A DNA stretch of 64,000 bases from Capnocytophaga periodontitidis (GTDB taxonomy: Bacteria; Bacteroidota; Bacteroidia; Flavobacteriales; Flavobacteriaceae): contig NZ_JAEFDB010000001.1 of assembly GCF_016126015.1 (NCBI RefSeq), forward strand, positions 558,001 through 622,000. Direction: 5' to 3'. The position numbers and the translations under genes were made by a program. Positions 27,140 through 36,226 of this stretch are shown piece after piece; positions within the stretch are counted from its first letter, which is position 1; each line of letters starts with the position of its first letter. The notes under the pieces were generated by a model that had not been told where the DNA came from, did not search any database, and saw nothing but the letters and a program-made list of their open reading frames with translations.

Positions 27140-28315
27140 ATGAGAGATCTATCCAAAATGACAAACATTGAGGACTTGCGTGTCGTTTGTAAACGCAACG
27201 TCCCTAAAATGTTCTACGAGTATGTAGACACCGGCTCTTGGACTGAAGCAACCTACAAACAAAATGTTTCAGACTTCAACCCTATCAAATTCCGCCAACG
27301 TATCTTAGTGGATATGGATAACCGTACCCTCGAAAGTACACTCCTTGGCAAAAAAGTAAAATTCCCTGCAATGACGGCTCCTGTGGGCTTTATGGGAATG
27401 ATGTGGGCTGACGGTGAAATTCACATGGCTAAAGCTGCCCAAAAATTCGGTATCCCTTTTACCCTATCTACTATGTCCATCTGCTCTATCGAGGATTTAG
27501 TAGAAGCTGGTGTTGAACCTTTCTGGTTTCAGCTCTATGTAATGCGCGACCGCGAGTTTATGAAAGACCTTATTCATCGTGCTAAAGAAGCTAAATGCTC
27601 TGCCTTGATGATTACCGTCGATTTACAAGTCTTAGGTAACCGCCACCGCGATATCAAAAACGGACTTTCTACTCCTCCTAAGTTCACCATTCCTAATATG
27701 TTGAACCTTTCTACTAAAATTCCTTGGGGAATGCGTTATATCTTCGGTAATCGCCGCTGGACTTTCCGCAATATTGCTGGACACGCTAAAAACGTATCCG
27801 ACCTCTCTTCTCTATCTTCTTGGACAAAAGAACAATTTGACCCTAGCCTTAGCTGGAAAGATATTGCCGAAATCAAAGAACTCTGGGGAGGACCCATCAT
27901 CTTAAAAGGAATTATGACTCCTGAAGATGCTATAGAGGCAGTAAAATACGGCGCTGATGCAATTATCGTCTCTAACCACGGTGGTCGCCAGATGGATGAC
28001 ACTATTTCCACTATAAAAGCCCTTCCCGATATCGTAAGTGCTGTAGGTAACCAAACTGAAGTATGGATAGACTCTGGATTCTATACAGGTCAAAACATGC
28101 TCAAGGCTTGGGCTTTAGGAGCTAAAGGTATTATGCTCGGTCGTGCTCCTGTATATGGGCTCGGTGCTTATGGCGAAGAAGGGGTAACCCGCGCTTTGCA
28201 GATACTCTATGACGAAATGGATACTACTATGGCTTTCGCTGGTCATCGTAACCTCCAAGATGTAGATAGCAGTATCTTAGTAGAGGGTACTTATCCTCTG
28301 CCAAGTAATCGATAA
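27140..28315 (+). CDS. lldD: FMN-dependent alpha-hydroxy-acid oxidoreductase (L-lactate dehydrogenase LldD-like)
   Basis: 391 residues. The family landmarks are a Tyr in FYEYVDTGSWTE, PVGFMGMMWADGE, the flavin-contacting FTLSTMSICSIEDL, ITVDLQVLGNR, the catalytic His/Arg motif SNHGGRQMDD and the phosphate-binding IDSGFYTGQNMLKA plus GAKGIMLGRAP. Such enzymes oxidise L-lactate (or glycolate and mandelate) to the keto acid and feed the quinone pool. L-lactate is the most likely substrate; length and motifs fit LldD well. Confidence 0.85.
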   Translation: MRDLSKMTNIEDLRVVCKRNVPKMFYEYVDTGSWTEATYKQNVSDFNPIKFRQRILVDMDNRTLESTLLGKKVKFPAMTAPVGFMGMMWADGEIHMAKAAQKFGIPFTLSTMSICSIEDLVEAGVEPFWFQLYVMRDREFMKDLIHRAKEAKCSALMITVDLQVLGNRHRDIKNGLSTPPKFTIPNMLNLSTKIPWGMRYIFGNRRWTFRNIAGHAKNVSDLSSLSSWTKEQFDPSLSWKDIAEIKELWGGPIILKGIMTPEDAIEAVKYGADAIIVSNHGGRQMDDTISTIKALPDIVSAVGNQTEVWIDSGFYTGQNMLKAWALGAKGIMLGRAPVYGLGAYGEEGVTRALQILYDEMDTTMAFAGHRNLQDVDSSILVEGTYPLPSNR

Positions 28316-28330
28316 TTCAAAAAAATAATG

Positions 28331-28338
28331 TACCTTTG
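28331..28338 (+). promoter_or_regulatory. -7 element immediately upstream of the RlmD-like gene
   Basis: TACCTTTG ends 8 nt before the ATG at 28347. If used, the leader would be only about 2-5 nt. No TTG is found at the expected -33 distance, so this promoter is uncertain. Confidence 0.4.
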
Positions 28339-28346
28339 CCCCCGCA

Positions 28347-29759
28347 ATGAGTAAAAAGAAAAATATAACCATAGAAAATGTTATCGTTACCGATGCGGGG
28401 GCTAAAGGCAAAAGCATTGCTAAAGCTCCTGATGGTCGCGTTATCTTTATCAACAACGCTATCCCTGGTGATGTAGTCGATGTACAAACTACCAAAAAAA
28501 AATCGGCTTATTACGAGGGGGTTGCTACTAAATTCCACGACTATTCTAATCGCCGTGTAACTCCCGTATGTACCCATTTTGGCTACTGTGGTGGCTGCAA
28601 ATGGCAAAATATGAACTATGAAAGTCAGCTGTTCTACAAACAAAAAGAAGTCGAAAACAACTTAGTGCGTTTAGGAAAAATAACAATCCCTGAACTGATG
28701 CCTATTGTAGCTTCCGAGAATATCTATTTCTATCGAAATAAAATGGAATTCTCCTTCTCCGATATGCGCTGGCTTACCCCCGAAGAAATTCAAAATGCCA
28801 ATACAATTGAACAACGCAACGGTTTAGGCTTCCATATCGCTGGCGCTTGGGATAAAATCCTCGACATCGATAAATGTTACTTACAAGAAGATCCTTCTAA
28901 TGCCATACGATTGGAAATTAAGCGATTTGCTTTAGAAAATAATATACCTTTCTATAGCCCGCGTCAGCAAACAGGTGTCTTGCGTTCTATGATGATACGC
29001 ATCTCTTCTACAGGCGAAATAATGTTGGTAATACAATTCTTTAGCGATAGCAAAAAAGGCTATTGTTTGTTAGACCATATCGCCCAAACGTTCCCTCAAA
29101 TTACTTCTTTGCAATATTGTATCAACAGCAAAGGAAACGATGCTATCTACGACCAAGATTTAAAAGTCTATAAAGGCACCGATTGTATTTTTGAGGAAAT
29201 GGAAGGTTTGCGTTTCAAAATCAATGCAAAATCCTTCTATCAAACAAACTCTAAACAAGCTCACAAACTATATCAAGTAACCCGTGACTTCGCCGATTTA
29301 AAAGGAGATGAATTGGTATATGACCTCTATACTGGTACGGGTACTATCGCTCAGTTTGTAGCTAAAAAAGCTAAAAAAGTAGTAGGCGTCGAAGCTGTAC
29401 CCGAAGCCATTGCCGATGCTAAAGCAAATGCTAAGGCAAACGGCATTGATAATGTGAGTTTTTATGTAGGCGATATGAAAAACATCTTTAATGATGCTTT
29501 TATCGAAGCTAATGGTACCCCCGATGTAATCATCACCGATCCTCCTCGTGATGGAATGCACAAAGACGTAGTAGCGCAAATCCTGCAAATAGCACCCTCT
29601 AAGATAGTATATGTGAGCTGTAATAGCGCTACCCAAGCCCGTGATTTAGCGCTCTTAAACGAAATGTATAAGGTGACAAAAGTACAACCCGTCGATATGT
29701 TCCCTCAAACTTATCACGTTGAAAATGTAGTACTTTTAGAAAAAAGAACTCTCTCCTAA
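28347..29759 (+). CDS. rlmD: 23S rRNA (uracil-C5)-methyltransferase, RlmD/RumA type
   Basis: 470 residues. An N-terminal TRAM domain (about 8-65) precedes iron-sulfur cysteines C75, C81 and C84 (CTHFGYCGGCKW) with a later KCYL. SAM motifs are VYDLYTGTGTIAQF, GVEAVPEAIADAKANA and TDPPRDGMH, and the catalytic nucleophile is in VYVSCNSATQARD. The [4Fe-4S] cluster indicates the RlmD/RumA branch rather than TrmA. It methylates a uridine in 23S rRNA (U1939 in E. coli); the exact position here is inferred. Confidence 0.88.
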   Translation: MSKKKNITIENVIVTDAGAKGKSIAKAPDGRVIFINNAIPGDVVDVQTTKKKSAYYEGVATKFHDYSNRRVTPVCTHFGYCGGCKWQNMNYESQLFYKQKEVENNLVRLGKITIPELMPIVASENIYFYRNKMEFSFSDMRWLTPEEIQNANTIEQRNGLGFHIAGAWDKILDIDKCYLQEDPSNAIRLEIKRFALENNIPFYSPRQQTGVLRSMMIRISSTGEIMLVIQFFSDSKKGYCLLDHIAQTFPQITSLQYCINSKGNDAIYDQDLKVYKGTDCIFEEMEGLRFKINAKSFYQTNSKQAHKLYQVTRDFADLKGDELVYDLYTGTGTIAQFVAKKAKKVVGVEAVPEAIADAKANAKANGIDNVSFYVGDMKNIFNDAFIEANGTPDVIITDPPRDGMHKDVVAQILQIAPSKIVYVSCNSATQARDLALLNEMYKVTKVQPVDMFPQTYHVENVVLLEKRTLS

Positions 29760-29774
29760 AATCTCTAAAAGCAA

Positions 29775-30782
29775 ATGAATATATACGATATCGAAGCTAC
29801 CAAAATATTGCTCGAAAAGCAACCTAAAATAAGTATCATCCCTCACAAAAGCCCTGATGGCGATGCCATAGGTAGCTGCTTAGGGCTTTACCATTATCTC
29901 AAATTACATCATTGTGATGTAACGGTAGTTTCACCTAACGATTTTCCTGATTTTCTCAAATGGCTACCTGCTGCCGATGAAATTCTTATTTACGACAACA
30001 ATCCTGAAAAAGCTACAAAGCAAATCGAAGCCTCTAAACTTATCTTTACGCTCGATTTCAACGCCCTCAAAAGAGCCGATACACTCACTCCTCTATTAGA
30101 GAACTCTAAAGCTACCTTTGTGATGATAGACCATCATCAAGCCCCCGACGACTATGCCAAAGTTACTTTCTCTAATCCTAAAGCAAGCTCTACTTGCGAA
30201 ATGATTTACACCTTTATCGACGCAATGGGCAATAAAAACCAAATCGATAAAGAAATAGCAACTTGCTTATATACAGGAATAATGACGGATACAGGTAACT
30301 TCAAATACCCCACCACCACTAGCAACACATTCAAAATTGGCGCTTTCTTAATAGAAAAAGGAGCTAACAATAGCCAAATCAATAGCAATGTGTTCGATAA
30401 TAATTCTTACAACAAATTGCAATTACTTAGCACTGCTCTCAAAAATTTGGTGTATATCAAGGAGTACGACACTGCTTATATTACACTCACTTCTGAGGAA
30501 TTACAAAAATGCGACCATCAAAAAGGTGATACTGAAGGTTTTGTAAACTATGGACTCACAATTAAAGATACTAAATTAGCTGTCATCTTTATCCAAGAAG
30601 GCGATTTTGTAAAAATCTCCTTGCGCTCCAAAGGCAATAACGATGTAAACTTGTTGGCTCGTAAATGTTTCAATGGCGGCGGACATATCAATGCCGCTGG
30701 TGGGCGATTCGACGGCTCTATAGACGAGGCAGTTACCTATTTCAAACAAGTATTACCCGATTTTATCCACAAAAATATGTAA
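29775..30782 (+). CDS. nrnA: DHH-family nanoRNase/pAp phosphatase NrnA
   Basis: 335 residues. An N-terminal DHH domain has PHKSPDGDAIGSCLGLYHYL, a metal-binding DFNAL and the DHHQAP motif. A C-terminal DHHA1 domain ends with FNGGGHINAAGG. The family degrades 2-5 nt RNAs and dephosphorylates 3'-phosphoadenosine 5'-phosphate in the cytoplasm. It lies 15 bp after the rlmD-like gene and 9 bp before gldI. Confidence 0.9.
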   Translation: MNIYDIEATKILLEKQPKISIIPHKSPDGDAIGSCLGLYHYLKLHHCDVTVVSPNDFPDFLKWLPAADEILIYDNNPEKATKQIEASKLIFTLDFNALKRADTLTPLLENSKATFVMIDHHQAPDDYAKVTFSNPKASSTCEMIYTFIDAMGNKNQIDKEIATCLYTGIMTDTGNFKYPTTTSNTFKIGAFLIEKGANNSQINSNVFDNNSYNKLQLLSTALKNLVYIKEYDTAYITLTSEELQKCDHQKGDTEGFVNYGLTIKDTKLAVIFIQEGDFVKISLRSKGNNDVNLLARKCFNGGGHINAAGGRFDGSIDEAVTYFKQVLPDFIHKNM

Positions 30783-30791
30783 AATAATACA

Positions 30792-31364
30792 ATGAATATA
30801 CTTAAAAAAATAATCATTCTAAGTGCCATTGGCATAGTTTTGGTAAGTTGTGCCGATCGGCAAGCACGCCATCCTATAACTAAAAAAACAAGTACTTTTT
30901 TAAAAGAATCAGCTATGAAAAATAAAGCTCTGTTGGCCTCCGAAGAAGCGCTAATCGATTCTATCATCAAAAAAGATACACTTCACTCTTTCGTCGACTC
31001 TCAACACGGATTTAAGTTCTACTATCTAAATCAAAATCCTGAGGCTCATTATACTGCTCAGTTTGGCGATATCGTAACTTATGATTACAGCCTCTCCGAT
31101 TTGCAAGGTAACCAGCTTTATCAGGAAAAACCCGATGGTGAATACAAATATTATGTAGATAAAGAAGAAGTATTCCAAGGCTTGCGTTCCGCTTTAAAAT
31201 TGTTAAAAGAAAAAGAAAGTGGCGTTTTCTATTTCCCCTCAAGTGTAGCCTATGGCTATCGCGGCGATAAAGATAAAATTTCTTTCAATCAACCTATTAT
31301 AGCTAAAATCGAAGTCTTTAAGATTGAAAAAAATCAAGAAGACGTAAAACCTCGACCCGAATAA
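30792..31364 (+). CDS. gldI: Gliding-motility-associated peptidyl-prolyl isomerase lipoprotein GldI
   Basis: 190 residues. Lipobox LVSC (C20). The FKBP-type domain occupies about 75-178 (GDIVTYDYSLSDLQGNQLY, VFQGLRSALKLLKEKESG, FPSSVAYGYRG). Length, lipidation and sequence style match GldI, the FKBP-like lipoprotein required for gliding in Flavobacterium. It presumably helps fold gliding and type 9 secretion proteins in the periplasm. It is followed 28 bp later by a second prolyl isomerase gene. Confidence 0.85.
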   Translation: MNILKKIIILSAIGIVLVSCADRQARHPITKKTSTFLKESAMKNKALLASEEALIDSIIKKDTLHSFVDSQHGFKFYYLNQNPEAHYTAQFGDIVTYDYSLSDLQGNQLYQEKPDGEYKYYVDKEEVFQGLRSALKLLKEKESGVFYFPSSVAYGYRGDKDKISFNQPIIAKIEVFKIEKNQEDVKPRPE

Positions 31365-31392
31365 ATAAACATTATTAATTAATTATTATATT

Positions 31393-32523
31393 ATGAGACG
31401 ACTCAATTTTGTAGCATTGCTCTCTGCAATGTTTGTATTTTTCAGTTGTAATTCGCAAAAAAAAGCCTACAAGGACTTAGGTGATGGCTTATTTGCTGAT
31501 ATCGAAACTACTCAAGGAAATATCATTGTAAAACTCAACTACAAAGAAACTCCTATAACAGTAGCTAACTTTGTTACTTTAGCCGAAGGTAAAAACTCTT
31601 TTGTAAAAGCCGAATACAAAGGAAAACCTTTCTACAACGGAACGATCTTCCACCGTGTAATCAAAGATTTTATGATCCAAGGAGGTGACCCTACTGGTAC
31701 AGGTATGGGCGATCCGGGATATCGTTTTGAAGATGAATTTGTCCCTACTTTGCAACACGATAAAAAAGGAATTTTATCAATGGCCAATGCAGGGCCTGGT
31801 ACAAATGGCAGTCAGTTTTTCATCACTCAAGTACCTACCCCTCACCTCAATGGTCGTCATACTGTTTTTGGTGAAACTGTTAAAGGTTTAGAGGTAATCG
31901 ATGCAATAGCTAATACTAAAACTGTAGCTAACGATAAACCTGAAAAAGATATCAAAATCAATAAAATTACAATTATTGCTAATGGTAAAGACGCTAAAAA
32001 CTTCAATGCTGTAAAAGTTTTTGAAAACTATTTCAAAGATATCGCTAAAAAAGAACAAGAAAAGGAAGCTAAAACCAAAGCAGCGGCTGCCAAATTCTTA
32101 GAAGAGGTAAAAACTCAAGAACCTCAAGCTAAAGCACTCCCTTCTGGAGTAAAAATATTTACTTTAGTAGAAGGTAAAGGCAAACAGCCTAACCACACTC
32201 AACAAGTAATGGTTAACTATGCTGGATATTTGGCAAATGGTACTCTCTTCGATTCTAATGTAAAAGAAATAGAAGAAACTTATGGCAAATACAATGCAAT
32301 GCGTGAGCAACAAGGCGGCTACCAAGCTTTCCCTATGGAATATAGTTCTAATGCCCCTCTTATACCTGGTTTTAAGGAAGCTCTTCTAAAAATGAAAGTA
32401 GGTGACAAAGTGCGTGTATTCATCCCTGCTGCCTTAGGCTATGGCGAAAGAGGTGCCGGTAATGTTATTCCTCCTAATAGCGACCTCATTTTCGACATCG
32501 AAATCACCGACATAGCTAAATAA
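31393..32523 (+). CDS. Cyclophilin-FKBP fusion prolyl isomerase lipoprotein
   Basis: 376 residues. Lipobox FFSC (C19). Cyclophilin domain at about 32-205 ([48 protein letters not shown]). A Lys/Glu/Ala-rich helical linker follows (about 210-245). An FKBP domain at about 250-376 includes [35 protein letters not shown] and [12 protein letters not shown]. Two unrelated prolyl isomerase folds on one lipid-anchored chain suggest a general periplasmic folding factor. The gene directly follows gldI. Confidence 0.92.
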   Translation: MRRLNFVALLSAMFVFFSCNSQKKAYKDLGDGLFADIETTQGNIIVKLNYKETPITVANFVTLAEGKNSFVKAEYKGKPFYNGTIFHRVIKDFMIQGGDPTGTGMGDPGYRFEDEFVPTLQHDKKGILSMANAGPGTNGSQFFITQVPTPHLNGRHTVFGETVKGLEVIDAIANTKTVANDKPEKDIKINKITIIANGKDAKNFNAVKVFENYFKDIAKKEQEKEAKTKAAAAKFLEEVKTQEPQAKALPSGVKIFTLVEGKGKQPNHTQQVMVNYAGYLANGTLFDSNVKEIEETYGKYNAMREQQGGYQAFPMEYSSNAPLIPGFKEALLKMKVGDKVRVFIPAALGYGERGAGNVIPPNSDLIFDIEITDIAK

Positions 32524-32553
32524 CCCTTAACCACTAACACCTAACACCTAAAA

Positions 32554-33063
32554 ATGGTATACAAATTTAGAGTAATACTCGACGTTAAAGAAGACGTTTT
32601 TAGAGATATCGCAATCCAAGGAGAAGCTACCTTGGAAGATTTGCACAATGTAATCAACCAGTCTTTTGGGTTTGCTGGCAACGAAATGGCTTCATTCTAC
32701 CTTACAGATGACGATTGGAATCAAGGTGAAGAAATCACTCTTTTCGATGTATCCGAGAGTGGCGAAATACGCTTAATGGAAGAAACTACTATCGAATCAG
32801 TAGTAAGTGAAGACGAACCTAAATTGTTGTATGTGTACGACTTTATGTCAATGTGGACATTCTTCGTTGAATTGGTAGATATTGAAGAAGAAAAATCTGG
32901 TATATCCTACCCTGCTTTGATACACGCTCACGGTTCTATCCCTGCCGAAGCCCCCGAAAAATCCTTCATCGCCGATGATTTCGATGAGTTTGAAGATGAG
33001 TTCAACGATTTCGACCTCGATGAAGACGATTATGGTAGTTTCAGTGAAGAGGAATACTATTAA
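32554..33063 (+). CDS. pRiA4b ORF-3-like protein
   Basis: 169 residues. The first 110 residues (YKFRVILDVKEDVFRDIAI, TLEDLHNVINQSFGF, MASFYLTDDDWNQGEEI) match the pRiA4b ORF-3-like domain, a compact fold of unknown function first seen on plasmids and IS1096. The tail is extremely acidic (EFEDEFNDFDLDEDDYG). No transposase is nearby, so there is no sign of mobility here. It lies 18 bp before the NdpA-like gene and is probably co-transcribed with it. Confidence 0.78.
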   Translation: MVYKFRVILDVKEDVFRDIAIQGEATLEDLHNVINQSFGFAGNEMASFYLTDDDWNQGEEITLFDVSESGEIRLMEETTIESVVSEDEPKLLYVYDFMSMWTFFVELVDIEEEKSGISYPALIHAHGSIPAEAPEKSFIADDFDEFEDEFNDFDLDEDDYGSFSEEEYY

Positions 33064-33081
33064 TTTCGCTAACATCTATCT

Positions 33082-34143
33082 ATGCTTAACTTATATACAA
33101 CAAACATCGAAACCCTTTCTATCCATAGGGTAGGCAACTTGAGTAAAGGGGAACCTATTTTCTTTTCTGAAAAACCTTATGCGTTAAACGACGAAATTAT
33201 AGGCTTGCTAAAAGAGTATTTCTTCAAACCTTTTCGTGAAAAAGAAGAAAACTACTTCCATTTTGTACACGATGCCGATGTAGAATTCAATACTCTTTAT
33301 CAGTTGGTAACCCCTATTTTTGAGGACGAAAGTACAATTCACGAACAATCAGGGAAAATTGCTCAACACTTGTACAACCAATCTAATCATCCTCATATCA
33401 AAAGTGGAGAAGTCTATATAGCCCTTTTGCACGATACTTATTTGGATAATGAAAAGGTAAAAGCTGTTGGTATTTTTAAATCTGAGGTAAAAAGTAGCTT
33501 TCTACAGTTTGAAGAACAAGGTAACCAGTTAGAAATGATTATCCAAGAAGGTGTAAACATCCATCGCTTGGATAAAGGTTGTATCATTTTCAATGTAAAT
33601 AAAGAAGATGGCTACAAAATACTTTCTATTGATAGCAATCGCTACGATACTAAATATTGGTTAGAAAACTTTCTAAACGTCGATGCTTTGGTCGACGATA
33701 ACTTCTATACTAAAAAATACCTCAAGTTCAGCCAAGATTTTGCAAAAGATGTAATCTTGCCCGCCGAAGATAAAAAAGAAGAAGTACTTTTTATGAACCG
33801 CGCTATCAACTACTTCGCTAAAAATGATGATTTCGAAGAAACCTCATTTATGAATGAAGTATTTGAAAATCCTCAACTAATACCTGAGTTCAAACACTAC
33901 AAAGTAGAAAAAGGCCCTAAGTATCAAATAGAAGATGTTTCTACCTTTCCAATCGCTAACAAAGCTGTCTCCGATGTACGTAAAAAAATTAAAAACGTAA
34001 TCGATTTAGATACAAATATCCAAATACGTATGGACTTCATCAATCCCGAATCTGCCGATAAGTTCATAGAAAAAGGTTGGGACGAGGAAAAGCAAATGTA
34101 TTACTATTTAGTGTACTTCAACAAAGAACAAAAAGGTTCATAA
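33082..34143 (+). CDS. Nucleoid-associated protein, NdpA/YejK-like
   Basis: 353 residues. The start IETLSIHRVGNLSKGEPIFFSE, the middle GEVYIALLHD and the HRLDKGCIIFN segment resemble the NdpA/YejK (37-kDa nucleoid-associated) family. These cytoplasmic proteins copurify with the nucleoid; a biochemical role is not established. The gene ends in a strong terminator (34168), which closes a long co-directional run beginning at cdd. Confidence 0.75.
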   Translation: MLNLYTTNIETLSIHRVGNLSKGEPIFFSEKPYALNDEIIGLLKEYFFKPFREKEENYFHFVHDADVEFNTLYQLVTPIFEDESTIHEQSGKIAQHLYNQSNHPHIKSGEVYIALLHDTYLDNEKVKAVGIFKSEVKSSFLQFEEQGNQLEMIIQEGVNIHRLDKGCIIFNVNKEDGYKILSIDSNRYDTKYWLENFLNVDALVDDNFYTKKYLKFSQDFAKDVILPAEDKKEEVLFMNRAINYFAKNDDFEETSFMNEVFENPQLIPEFKHYKVEKGPKYQIEDVSTFPIANKAVSDVRKKIKNVIDLDTNIQIRMDFINPESADKFIEKGWDEEKQMYYYLVYFNKEQKGS

Positions 34144-34167
34144 AAATAACCTCATCAAAAATAAAAT

Positions 34168-34198
34168 GGCATATAGTTTTTTATATGCCTTTTTTTTT
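34168..34198 (+). terminator. Rho-independent terminator after the NdpA-like gene
   Basis: GGCATATA (34168-34175), a 6-nt loop, TATATGCC (34182-34189) and nine T residues. Confidence 0.9.
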
Positions 34199-34199
34199 A

Positions 34200-34207
34200 T
34201 ACTTTTG
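34200..34207 (+). promoter_or_regulatory. -7 element of the LLM oxidoreductase gene
   Basis: TACTTTTG directly after the T tract of the preceding terminator, 20 nt before the ATG at 34228. The -33 position falls in the terminator hairpin and is poor. Confidence 0.55.
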
Positions 34208-34227
34208 CGTTTTAAAAACATAAAACT

Positions 34228-35142
34228 ATGATTGACGCACATAAATTCTCAATAGGTATATTATTACCCATTGAATCTTATCAAGGGGCTATCCCTAAAA
34301 TGGAAAATCAAATACAGCTGATCCAACGCGCAGAAGCCTTAGGGTATGATACTGTATGGGTACGCGACATTCCCCTCTACAACCCCGATTTTAAAGAAGT
34401 AGGTCAAATGTTTGACCCTTGGATATATTTAGCTCATATAGCTTCTCTTACATTCTCTATCAAAATAGGAATAGCAAGTGTAATTCTACCTTTACGCCAC
34501 CCTCTACATGTCGCTAAAGCTTCCGCAAGTCTCGATGTATTGTTCCCTAACCGCTTCGTAATGGGAATTGCCTCTGGCGACCGTCCCGTCGAATACCCTG
34601 CTTTCAACAAACCTTTTGAATTGCGTAGCGCACACATAACCGAACATATCGAAACTCTTAAAAAATTATGGAGTGTAGATTTCCCTACTTACAATAATGA
34701 TTATGGTACCCTAATGGACAAAGTAGGTGATGTACTCCCTAAACCTATCCATAAAAATATCCCAATCTATGCCACTGGTCACATCGGTGGTATAAACCTC
34801 AATTGGATAGCTAAACACACCGATGGCTGGATCTACTATCCCCGTGATTTCTCTTTCCAAAAAAAAATCGTAGAAGATTGGCACGAAGCTCTCAAAAATG
34901 AAGGCGAACCTGCTAAACCTTATATACAACCCGTATATATCGACCTTATGGAAAATCCTAATTTTGAACCTCAAACTATGGACTTAGGCTTCCGCCTCGG
35001 GCGTAATTACCTCATCGATATGTTCCAAGAACTCAAAAAAATAGGAATAAATCATATTATGCTGGTACTCAAATATTGCAGCCGCCCAGCTGGTGAGGTA
35101 CTCGAAGAAATCGGAAAAGAAGTATTGCCTCAACTCAAATAA
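34228..35142 (+). CDS. Luciferase-like (LLM class) flavin-dependent oxidoreductase
   Basis: 304 residues with the bacterial-luciferase TIM-barrel pattern: IQRAEALGYDTVWVRD, IASLTFSIKIGIASVILPLRHP, KASASLDVLFPNRFVMGIASGD and a late THIGGINLNWIAKHTDGW-type segment. It is expected to use FMNH2 or F420-like flavin; FMN is more likely in this phylum. The substrate is unknown. It is followed 5 bp later by a DUF4424/YARHG protein and then oxyR. Confidence 0.82.
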   Translation: MIDAHKFSIGILLPIESYQGAIPKMENQIQLIQRAEALGYDTVWVRDIPLYNPDFKEVGQMFDPWIYLAHIASLTFSIKIGIASVILPLRHPLHVAKASASLDVLFPNRFVMGIASGDRPVEYPAFNKPFELRSAHITEHIETLKKLWSVDFPTYNNDYGTLMDKVGDVLPKPIHKNIPIYATGHIGGINLNWIAKHTDGWIYYPRDFSFQKKIVEDWHEALKNEGEPAKPYIQPVYIDLMENPNFEPQTMDLGFRLGRNYLIDMFQELKKIGINHIMLVLKYCSRPAGEVLEEIGKEVLPQLK

Positions 35143-35147
35143 ACACG

Positions 35148-36215
35148 ATGAAAAGACTCTTTTTTATACTGTGTTTCTATGGATTCTTCACTGAAGGATA
35201 TACCAATGATGGTGCTTTCTATATGGCAGGTAACCAACTCGTCCCCATCAACGAAACTGATATTTCAGTAAAGAAAGAAATTTTGTATATCAAAAAAACA
35301 CAAGAATTTGCGGAAGTATCAGTCTATTATGAGTTTTTCAATCCTAAAGATGAAAAAGAAATCATAGTTGGTTTTGAGGCGGGCATCCCTTCAGGTGATG
35401 CTGGATTTTCCCCAGTAAATGGACATCATCCTTATATGTTCGACTTTACAGTATCGCTCAATGGTAGCTTCTTACCCTATCAAATAGCGTTTGTAAAAAA
35501 CTCAACCTATGCCAAAAATCATAAAATACAAAATATAGACCCAAAATCTCTTGATAATGATGTCATTGGTGATGAGTTAGACTTTCAATATGTTTATCAT
35601 TTCAAGGCAAAATTTAAAAAAGGAAAAAACATTGTAAAACATACTTATAGATATAAACTATCAAGAGGAGTATGTTATTATTACGACTTTAATTACGTAC
35701 TTACGGCAGCCAATCGCTGGGCTAACAAGCAAATCGACGATTTTACCCTGATCTTGGATATGGGTGATTTCCAAACAGCTTCTATCCGTAAAACTTTCTT
35801 TAAAAACACTAACGAATGGACTTTCAACGGAATAGGAAAAATAACTGAAAATCCTGATTATACTAATTTTTATATCCAGCAAGGTATTTTAGTATTCGAA
35901 AAGAAAAACTTTGTACCTAAGGGAGAGCTTTCCGTAGAAGAAGAAAGTTCCTACTGTCGAGAAGCAGGAAGTAATCAAAAGTTTATTTTTTCATTAGGAA
36001 AAAACCGAGAATTAGGCGACCCTACCGAGAAAACTCCTGAAGAAAAACGCATTATCAGGAATCTGCCATTTGCACGACGTGGGTATATATTTAAGGATAA
36101 AACTTTGCAAGATGTTTTCAAAACAGAAGATTGGTATCAACCCAACCCTTCCTATGTACCCGAAGTTGAAGCCCTTACTGAAGAGGAAAAACAACTCATT
36201 AAAACATTTAAATAA
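35148..36215 (+). CDS. Exported DUF4424-like protein with C-terminal YARHG domain
   Basis: 355 residues. Signal peptide at about 1-19. The body opens NDGAFYMAGNQLVPINETDI, then KKEILYIKK, resembling DUF4424. The last 70 residues (RIIRNLPFARRGYIFKDKTL, WYQPNPSYVP, LTEEEKQLIKTFK) match the YARHG domain, an extracellular module of unknown function. The protein is probably periplasmic or surface-exposed. The gene is packed between the LLM oxidoreductase and oxyR. Confidence 0.72.
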   Translation: MKRLFFILCFYGFFTEGYTNDGAFYMAGNQLVPINETDISVKKEILYIKKTQEFAEVSVYYEFFNPKDEKEIIVGFEAGIPSGDAGFSPVNGHHPYMFDFTVSLNGSFLPYQIAFVKNSTYAKNHKIQNIDPKSLDNDVIGDELDFQYVYHFKAKFKKGKNIVKHTYRYKLSRGVCYYYDFNYVLTAANRWANKQIDDFTLILDMGDFQTASIRKTFFKNTNEWTFNGIGKITENPDYTNFYIQQGILVFEKKNFVPKGELSVEEESSYCREAGSNQKFIFSLGKNRELGDPTEKTPEEKRIIRNLPFARRGYIFKDKTLQDVFKTEDWYQPNPSYVPEVEALTEEEKQLIKTFK

Positions 36216-36226
36216 CACCTTTTATT

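Noticed and set aside
32554-33063. Evidence of an IS1096-type transposon from the pRiA4b ORF-3-like gene
   Set aside because: No transposase, inverted repeats or target duplication surround it; the domain is also common in ordinary chromosomes.
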